A stretch of 64,000 bases of DNA from Mixophyes australis (Eukaryota > Chordata > Amphibia > Anura > Limnodynastidae). Position numbers and translations under genes: made by a program. Numbering within the stretch: position 1 is the stretch's first letter; every line of letters begins with the position of its first letter. The notes below the pieces were generated by a model. That model saw nothing but the letters and a program-made list of their open reading frames with translations. It had not been told where the DNA came from and ran no database searches. The stretch is from contig JAVHZZ010000009.1 in NCBI GenBank assembly GCA_036250195.1, positions 42,623,824 through 42,687,823 of the forward strand, given 5' to 3'. This document shows positions 56,205 to 64,000 of this stretch, piece by piece.

Positions 56205-56826
56205 CTATAGGAAAATGAGTAAAAATGTCTAAAATGAAAGTATATCCTAATCTGCAGGATTTTAGCTAAGTAGGGGATTATAACCAGAGATCTCAGAGGT
56301 CTATGCAATCTTAATGTTGAAAGGGAGTTGAATTTGCATGTAGAAAGGCAAAACATATTTGTTAAGCTTTTATTATGTATCTGTGGAGATCAAGCAATAA
56401 ATATGCATGTTACAGCCAGTTAAAAAAAAATAGTATAAAATATATCATAAATAAAAGAGCTTATGTAACACTTTTATTATTTATATAAATGGCAAGGGCA
56501 GGCATCGAGGAAGGGGAAGGTGCAGCATGTCTTCATCAATGAAGAGATGATAAAGAAATGAGATGAAGATATTAATAAATATTAATTATATTAGAGTCTA
56601 AAAAATGAAAAAAGACATTAAATGTATTATCAGCGTTTTATTTATTGAGGGATTTATGAGCACCTGGAATCTGTAATGGGTAGGGGAAGAATTCTGGTAA
56701 TGGAGTGATAGTAAGTCAGTGAAAGATCTAATTAGATTTTAATTTTCAGACCAGAACTTTACAAATTTAGGCCAGTTTCACCTGCTGTGAGCAAAAGAAC
56801 AGATGTGGGAACATTGTTCCCACAAC
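56205..56826. other. astn2 intron without recognisable repeat
   Basis: AT-rich. Nothing assigned. Confidence 0.5.
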
Positions 56827-56827
56827 C

Positions 56828-57196
56828 TTTAGATTGTACACTCCTTTGAGCGGGGCTCTCCTACCTCCTGTTTCCATCACTTTTAACTGCGCTCTCCAGC
56901 TACTCAGTTCACCCCCTCTCTAACCCTCTGCCCTCTGTCTCCTCTCGCTTCTCTCCGCTCCCCTCAGTGACACTTTACCTGTCATCCGTGCCCAGCCTCT
57001 TGGGCCATAGTTACCTGCCTGTACTCACTTTTCCCCTCCCTCTCTTTCTTGCTGTGACTGAGCCCCCAGAGTTATAGTGCTTACTGTTACTTGTACTGTG
57101 CTGTTTCACCTTGTACTGTGCCATTGTTTGTCCTTGTACGGCGCTACGGATACTTTGTGGCGCCCTATAAATAAAAATTAATAATAATAATAATTG
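56828..57196 (+). mobile_element. L2 LINE 3' end
   Basis: Clear match to the 3' UTR of the full-length L2 at 6348-6707: TTTAGATTGTACACTCC, CTCCTGTTTCCATCACTTT, TTGTACGGCGCTACGG and GCGCCCTATAAATAAA with a TAATAATAATAAT tail. It is truncated at the 5' end. Confidence 0.9.
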
Positions 57197-60100
57197 TTGC
57201 CAACAATGATCCAAAGACAATGGAAAACACACACAAATCCTGGAAGGAACAAGATACGATCTATAATGATTTTTAGAGGAATGCTCTTTGATTTTGGTGT
57301 ATCTTAAAGTTGTACGTCATTTCTTACGTATTAAAGACCAGTCTTCATAAGTAAATGTAACAATCTCGTGTTCCTATTTTGTTTAGAAGGAATGTTTTTC
57401 TGCTGGGGCAGTCATTATTTTGAATATAAATGAGTTTAGAAGTTGAATGAAACATAGGCAAAGATTCTAAATTTGAACGAAATATCTTTTGATGTTGGGG
57501 ATAGATGGAATAATAAAAATGCTGTATTTATAAATATTCATAAAAATGGTCATCAGAAAGATTTAATTTAGTTTAAAAATCAGACAATTCAGGCTTTATT
57601 ATCTAAGATAGATCATTGAGGAATCTAATCCCATTTTGAAACCAATTAAGAACATTGAATTGGGAACTAAAAGCCCGATGTAAAATTGGACGCATTTTGC
57701 GTACACAATCCAGACTTAAAATGCGTCCAAAAGTCCCAGCAGTTACAGGGATATGCTGAGGTGCATGTATCTTAAGATAGGTGAGACTCTGTATACTACG
57801 TAAAATATGTGTGTTTGAGGAAGATATGCTTAAAGCGTATCATGTGGTAGGTAGAGAGCAGTCTTCACCATCAACGCAATGATGATCACTGGCATATTAT
57901 TGTGATTTATCTAATAATTTACATTTTTAAATAAAAGCATGCCTCCCCTTCCAAAAGTGCTGCCAGAGCATAAGCTAGGCTGGTATCTGCAATTTTGTGG
58001 GAGACCCCAAAACGCTACCAGCACTAGGTTATGAAAGACTGGGCTGGTGACTATAGTAGGGAAACACACAGTATGGGGTGCCCTTGTCATTATGTCACAC
58101 AGCCCTAGCCCGTTCAGCACAAACAAATGCTCCCTCCTTTCCTAGGAGAAAACATAACCGTACTGCAGGACTAGGGCTCTTCCCTGGTATGATCGGTATG
58201 GGGTAATAAATGTGTTTAAAAAAAGCTAAAAGTATCTTTTTGCTGTTGAACTACAGGTCCCAGCAAACCTTGTTATGTCTAAACTGTTTAGTTATGCCTC
58301 AAGTGGGACTCCACACCGCGGTTTCCCTGCTATAATATCCCAGCCCAGCCTGTCAATGTTCTGATTTGCCCCAACCAGAACTGACACTATTAGCCTAGGC
58401 TATGACTGCAGGTTTCATTTTGGGGGAGGGAAAAATATTTTGTTCAATCGTTTTTTTTATTCAAGGTCCTAAATGTTCAGCTACATAACACGTAACACGA
58501 GTGTTTCACTGTCTATCTGCTCTGGTGACCATAGATTCCCACTGTCAGTAATAAGCAGCACCAATAGGTCTAACATTGGGAGACCGCACCTCATTTGACT
58601 GACAGAAACTCATTGGAGTACATGTAGTTAGGACTTGTACTCAACATTATTAGCACAGTTTTCTGTGTTTTTTTTGTTTGATGTCAATAAAAAAAGAATT
58701 GTTTTTGTAACAACATATTTTGTATTTATTCTATTTTAATTTTATTATTAGTAGATATACTTTACTTCTGTATGACCATATCAATCTATTAAGTAATGTA
58801 GGGCAGGTATAACAAATTTGCCTGAGGTAGTGATAGTAATTTAATGTTTCATACTTGAATGCTGCCCCTGGAGTAATTAGTGTATCATCAACATGTCCTT
58901 CATTTGTAATTCCCTGTTGTTTAACTAAGATTCAGTCATTTGGCTTATTTTTTAATTATAGCACTGAAAACTCTCTCCTAGGAGAGCAACTTTGAAACAC
59001 ATCATATCAATCAGAATGAGAACTAGAGATTTTCCTTCCTCTTAACTTGTCCATGTCAGACATCTGTCCTTGAGCATAGAAAAGAAAATGTTAAAATGAA
59101 GTATCCATTTCCAACAGATAGTAAAAGTTATTATAGATATTGAGAAAACATTTTTATAAGTGAGACAAAACCTAACCAATCTAACTTGGGAAGCGGAGCC
59201 CATACAATTATGTGCAAAAATGGGAAGCACCCAAACTTAATGATGAAATACTTAAACAATAATCCCCCAAAGATACTTACTCCAAAAACCCAATGCAATG
59301 TAAGTAATAATTTTAATAATCAACAAAATTATATAGAGACAATGCATAACATGTTAATATTGTTGATTGATCATCCTTAATCAGTAATATGTACACAAAA
59401 AGAAAGTAGGGGTGGTGATTCTATGACATGGCCATTATAAATTTATTAAAATATAAAAATATTAGCTGTAGGGAGCCCATGATCATTGAAAAACACACAC
59501 AAGTATATCAGTGTGCTACTGACACTATTTTGTGAACAAAACTGATGTTGTAATAAATATTCATGCAATTACAAATGCTAATTCTGGAGGACAACACAAA
59601 TTTAAATATTATAAATAATGTTTCAGCTGGAAAACATCTGCATACATTGTATTTAATCCTCACCACCATTTCAAAAAGGTGAATGAAAGATGAATGGAAC
59701 ACAAGTTTAAAGTTTTCATGAATTACAATGTTTTGCGGCTAGTGAAATATTTGACGAATGTAGGGGTCAAAAAAGTTCTGTTAACAATGTTTGAAAAGAA
59801 AAGCGACAATACATGGGTTTATCACATAGACCAAGATTTCAACAACTCCTCTTTACTGTTCCTTCTAGCAAAATAGTGCTGCATGCAATTGACCACTGTG
59901 TTATTAGGTAAATAAGGGTACAAGATCAAGATAAAGGCTAAGTAAACAACAAACAGAAACATAGGTGTCGTGAACATAGAGAACTTATAGCTATTTATAA
60001 AGGTTAACCCATCATATAATTGTGGGGAATAAGGCCTAAATCATAACTGCAGTGTAAATATGGTATATCAATTGAATCCATTGATAAGTTGAGCTCCTAA

Positions 60101-61292
60101 AGTGTAAAATGTGAAGTCAGAAAGTCTTTTGTGTGTGTATTCAGTGACTCTGCACATCCCCATGTTAGAAGATAGCAGTGTCACTTGTAGCAGCTTCAAA
60201 GAGCCCCTGCTGTGAGCTATATCCTGACACAAATTAGTTTGGACACCTGAATAGACTTTGTGGGGCTGGTCACAACATCATTGCAGCCAAAGACAGCATT
60301 TGAAGGCCTATACAGTTGTATAGAAATATGAGCTTCAAAGGAAAATGTCATCATAGTTCATATTTTGGGAAATCTGGGTGCATTCCGTACTGAGGAGCAG
60401 AAATCGCACCAGGGTTGTGAATGACAGGTGCTGGCGGTATCCGGGAACAGCTATAATCACATGTCTATAGGAAATGTATGTCACATTGTCATAATTTCCT
60501 CATGTTTGGTATTTAAATGTGCAGGAGATTATGAATGGTTTATTGAAGGGGTGTTATGTCTCTGGGATATATCTGTGAAGAATTACCAAAGGTCAAATTT
60601 TCAAAATATCTGTGAGCAAACTATAGTCACCCTACATTTACCATCCATTAGCATTTACCACTGCCCCTGTGAAGATCGTTCCATTTCATTTTGCTTAAAA
60701 AACCTGTGTTGGGAAGGAGGAAATTGTCACTCTTTTGGGAAAATCAATCCACATTGATAAGCTGTCCATCTTTCTAGTCAATTTCCCATGGCACAGATTA
60801 TACAACTCATGTAAGGGATATTCTGAATGTAACCCCTTTTATTTTAAACTGGTTTGCTTGTGTATGTTATGTCAATTGTTTATTATTTTTTTTTTATATA
60901 TGAATGCCCTGCACCTTTGTATATTAAATCTATAAATTTATTAAGTTGCGTCCTTGGTACTCTAACGAATCCATTAGCCTGTTAAGAAGAATATAGCTCG
61001 ACCAAGTTAACCCTTTGAATGCCGGTGTCTGATTTGTTAATACATTTGATTAACAAGCTTAGTGTGTGCTTGCATGTACATTTGTGTAACAGTCTGGAGG
61101 TGTGAAGAGTTAACCCTTTGTGTGCTGGTGTGGGCCTTGCTAGTCTGTAGGTAGCCAGAAGCCTTGTGTGTAAGTGTGGGACAGTATATTGGGGTCCTAT
61201 TGCCCGTATTCAATAGGTGATGGCAAAACCTGAAGTGTGTGGGGGTGTGAGAGCGCTGTTGTGGGGCGATTCAGCAGGCCTATAACCTGTGT
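57197..61292. other. astn2 intron without recognisable gene
   Basis: Four kilobases of AT-rich sequence with short frames only. I found no exon with matching ASTN2 residues and no clear transposon ends. Confidence 0.5.
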
Positions 61293-61297
61293 GATAG

Positions 61298-62600
61298 TGT
61301 CATGACTTACATGTCCTCGCTCAAGTGCTGTCTTGCGGTGCCGCTGCCCGGCACTTCCGGGTGACGGCTCATGTGATCAGTCTGGGGCGGGTTTTTCAAA
61401 CCTGCTTTAGACTTACCAGCCCTCGTTCCAGCGATGTCTCGTCTCGCTGCTGCTCAGCTATTCTGGGAGGTGGTGTTATGACTGATTATGTTTTGTATCT
61501 GGCAGCAGTACCTATAATCCACCAGAGGTGCTGCTGTTCTGCTCCTGAACTCTGCAACATGCCTGAAGGAGTTATTCTCCTTGTCTGATGCCTAATTAGA
61601 ACTGCACCTGTCGCACTGCTTCAGACACCTGCCTCAAGCTGTGCTCTGTGCAGTTCATCCGTTTGTTCCTGGCTGCTGCTCCTGTATTTGCTCCATTGCT
61701 GGATCTTCTGTTGTGACCCTCGGCTTGATTCCTGGACCTTTTGCTGGCTCATTTGCCTGTTGCCCTGACCTTTGGCTCGACTTCTGGACCTCGCTCATTC
61801 GCTTGAGACCTTGATCTCTGCCTGGCTATTTGGATTTTGTTTATCTGATCTCTGCTAGATCCCTGGACTCTATCTTCTTCCCTGGACAGCCTTGTGCCTT
61901 CTGGACCGGGTAAACTTATAATACCTGTTCCTGCCATTTTACTATACAGTTACTTTTGGAACCTGTATCCGTGGATTTGAGTTATCTTTGTTTATGTATT
62001 TACCTGAATAAAGACACTTTGCTTAATACTTCTGTTGCTCTTCGTGAATATACTATGAATCATAACAGGCGGCTCACGTGACTACGGCTGGGGTGGGAGT
62101 TTCAAATCTACTTTTGGTATTGAACTGCACTCTGACACTCGCTCAGTGTCAGAGGAACGTTATTGCCAGCTCCTGACTTCTGGGTTGTACCTAGTTTCTT
62201 GATCGTGATTACCTCCTGTGTACCAGACCTCTGATTTGCCTGACCACGATCCTGTAAGCCTCCTGTGTACCAGACCTCTGCTTTGCCTGACCACGATCCT
62301 GATAAACCTCCTGTGCACCATACCTCTGCTTGCCTGACCACGGTCCTGATTAACCTCCTGTGTACCAGACCTCTGACTGTTAGATCTCGTTCCTAATTAC
62401 CTCCTGCATTTCTTGCTACCAGTTCTCTCTGCAGTACTACTCCCTAGGGCACCCTAGATGACTGCGACCTGCGGGTTCCCGGCGGCAAAGTCCATCCTGC
62501 CTTGCAGTGGTTCTTGGTGAATACGGGGGAATCTACACCTCTTGGTCTGCCTGCGCCAATCGGGGATAGTATCTAGGTCCTCTGCTTCAGACATGTAACA
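61298..62600 (+). mobile_element. Solo LTR, Ty3/Gypsy-like, with a second LTR inside
   Basis: It starts TGTCATGACTTAC and ends GACATGTAACA. Flanks GATAG and GATTG are a 5-bp duplication with one change. Its 3' half has four 46-48-bp units beginning CCTCCTGTGTACCAGACC (62211-62400), then the GCGACCTGCGGGTTC block also seen in the 7679-8381 LTR, so the two are related families. The two flanks of the nested LTR carry similar GGCTCA(T/C)GTGA blocks, which points to an internal duplication. Confidence 0.65.
61474..62067 (+). mobile_element. Nested solo LTR
   Basis: It starts TGTTATGA and ends TCATAACA, a perfect 8-bp inverted terminus. Flanks GGTGG (61469-61473) and GGCGG (62068-62072) differ at one base. 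AATAAA at 62007-62012 is a likely polyadenylation signal. No internal coding region remains. Confidence 0.75.
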
Positions 62601-62959
62601 GATTGGTAGAGAGTGACTTGAGTGCTGGAATCACGTGTAACCTCATGCAGCAAACACCCAAAGTCACCGCAGCAGGGAAGCATGTTTGTGCTAATGGGTA
62701 GTTTATGCAGCAAAGATGGAAAATGTAAACAAATCCCCCATTTGTCTCAGATTGGCTAATTAGCAAGTGAAACCGCTATTTAACATCATAATAGATCCTC
62801 CCCTGCAGCAGTCTGCTATGTTAGGAGGTAGGTACTTCTCCAATAGTGCAGACACAGTGACAGACAGGTTTGCAACCTGGCTCTGCAGGAATAAGCTGTG
62901 TGGATTGGTTGAGTCATTCACACAAGGGCATAGCCAATTATAACACAATAACTCAGAGC
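62601..62959. other. Sequence between LTRs
   Basis: No gene or repeat recognised. Confidence 0.45.
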
Positions 62960-63434
62960 TGTCAGGATAGCGTATAGGATGGAGCTACTAAATAGTATTG
63001 GTGCAACTAAACAAGGAGATGCGGAGTCTAACACACCCCTGGTTTTCACCAGGGTCTTCTGCAAGCAGGTTTGGGCTTGGCTGCAAGAGATGCGCAGGTC
63101 ACAGTTCTACAGGACTTTACCAGTGTATCAGAGGTGAAAATAGTCAAACATTCTGGGTCAAGCCAATCAGGAAACACGTACAAGTACCAAGGGAGATCCA
63201 GAGAGGGTGGTCAAAATAGTTGAGGACAAACCAGGAGAGCAGAAGCATCAACTCACAATCCAGAAGAAGGGTCAAAAACAAGCCGGGTCAATAACTAAGA
63301 GCCACAAGAAGATGCAGGATACACAAGGAACGCTGGAGGCAGGTAAGACCTGATACACAGGTATAAATACATGCAGCTGAACGCTGATAGGAGGGAGGTG
63401 TGGAGGTGGTCAGTGACATCACTGACCTCCGACA
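62960..63434 (-). repeat. 3' LTR of the right-edge Gypsy element
   Basis: Minus-strand termini TGTCGGAGG and ATCCTGACA. It contains a TATTTATACC promoter-like motif and GACCCGGCTTG, echoing the repeat motif of the other LTR families. No clear polypurine tract precedes it. Confidence 0.7.
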
Positions 63435-64000
63435 GGTGCCGAGGAAAGCATCCCATTGCCTGGCTTGGATCTAATCTTATCCAGGAATTGAACTAGAAGA
63501 TGAGTATGAAGATCATCTTTGTGCACTCTGGATCTTTCCTCAGGGCTGTAGTCTTTCCAATGAATAAGGAACTTGCCCAGAAGAAGACTTGAATCCAGAA
63601 TACTTTCCACGTCATATTTACCGTCTAATGAAGTCTTGATAGGGGAGGAGCCAAAGGTTCTTTAAAAAGATAATTGAGGAATAGAGGCTTAAGTAAGTAA
63701 GGAAATGTGGTTAAAATTAAGTTGTATAGTGAGAAAAATAAAGACCAATGGGCCTGGCAAGGATTTAGGCATTGAGCCTCTCGTAATTATGTTAGATTTT
63801 TGTGATCTATCATAACAGTAACTGGGTGTTGAGCCCCTTCAAAAAGGTAGCACCACTGTTCTAGGGCGATCTTGATCACCAGGAGCTCTTTGTCACCAAT
63901 GCCATATTTCTTTTCACAGGAAGATAATTTTTTGGAAAAGATTCCACAAGGTACAAGAGATTTGAGAGATGATCTCTGTAAAAGGACTGCACCTATGCCA
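63435..64000 (-). pseudogene. Gypsy RNase H and chromodomain fragment
   Basis: At the right edge the minus strand encodes part of RNase H in the Ty3/Gypsy style: GIFSKKLSSCEKKYGIGDKE, LLVIKIALEQW and VMIDHKNLT. After a short AT-rich bridge it jumps to a chromodomain, MESILDSSLLLGKFLIHWKD and YSPEERSRVHKDDLHTHLL, then SKPGN. The integrase is absent and stops occur in the bridge, so it is not functional. Confidence 0.8.

Larger units (their letters stand above)
62960..64000 (-). mobile_element. Ty3/Gypsy chromovirus, 3' part, continues beyond right edge
   Basis: On the minus strand the order is RNase H, chromodomain, then LTR. The LTR spans 62960-63434 (475 bases; TGTCGGAGG to ATCCTGACA). The integrase is missing between RNase H and chromodomain, so this copy has an internal deletion. 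The rest of the element lies right of the window. Confidence 0.8.

Noticed and set aside
60428..60757. 109-codon plus-strand frame
   Set aside because: No recognisable domain, biased intronic composition and no splice context that would support it.
1..64000. CRISPR arrays, rRNA, tRNA genes or bacterial operons
   Set aside because: No regular short repeats with unique spacers and no RNA genes were seen. The tandem repeats here are contiguous and the genes are spliced.

Overview
The window looks like vertebrate nuclear DNA, most likely from a frog or another amphibian. Five spliced exons of a vertebrate neuronal gene (astn2, astrotactin-2) lie on the minus strand between 35.1 and 56.2 kb. The rest is almost entirely intron filled with transposable elements: L1/Tx1, L2 and CR1 LINEs, Penelope-like elements, Ty3/Gypsy chromoviruses and solo LTRs, a tyrosine-recombinase element, Tc1/mariner, hAT elements and many foldback MITEs. 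This mix is typical of amphibian genomes. There are no bacterial operons, rRNA, tRNA or CRISPR arrays.

Layout. 0-9.4 kb: a decayed minus-strand L1/Tx1 LINE that runs off the left edge and carries three later insertions with target-site duplications (TSDs): a hAT element (376-1414), a full-length L2 LINE with an intact ORF (2560-6707) and a solo LTR (7679-8381). 9.9-13.2 kb: an L2/SINE-like tail, then a 5'-truncated CR1 with a 919-codon open ORF. 14.0-19.8 kb: a young Ty3/Gypsy chromovirus derivative with 1.78-kb LTRs and one intact 756-codon ORF (Gag, protease, end of integrase, chromodomain) that has lost reverse transcriptase, RNase H and most of integrase. 20.2-24.2 kb: a hAT element with a solo LTR inside it. 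24-35 kb: MITEs, a Penelope relic, a solo LTR, and a plus-strand exon encoding the start of a heparanase-2-like protein with a splice donor. 35-56 kb: astn2 exons separated by a tyrosine-recombinase relic, a Tc1 relic, a second Penelope relic and numerous MITEs. 56-64 kb: intron, an L2 tail, nested solo LTRs, and the 3' end of another chromodomain-bearing Gypsy element that runs off the right edge.

How it fits together. The only host gene with several exons is astn2. Its five exons join in consistent phases (encoding EGF-like sequence, then the perforin-like MACPF region), and the introns have absorbed all the mobile DNA. The intron 3' of the last visible exon is at least 35 kb long. The chromovirus at 14-19.8 kb is the most informative mobile element. 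Its TATA box, predicted RNA start and a complementary 10-nt primer site next to the 5' LTR indicate Tf1/sushi-type self-priming, and its long transcribed leader holds eight inverted GTGGT/ACCAC-type hairpins, one with a compensatory double substitution. Because it lacks RT and integrase catalytic domains, it would need a related autonomous element in trans.
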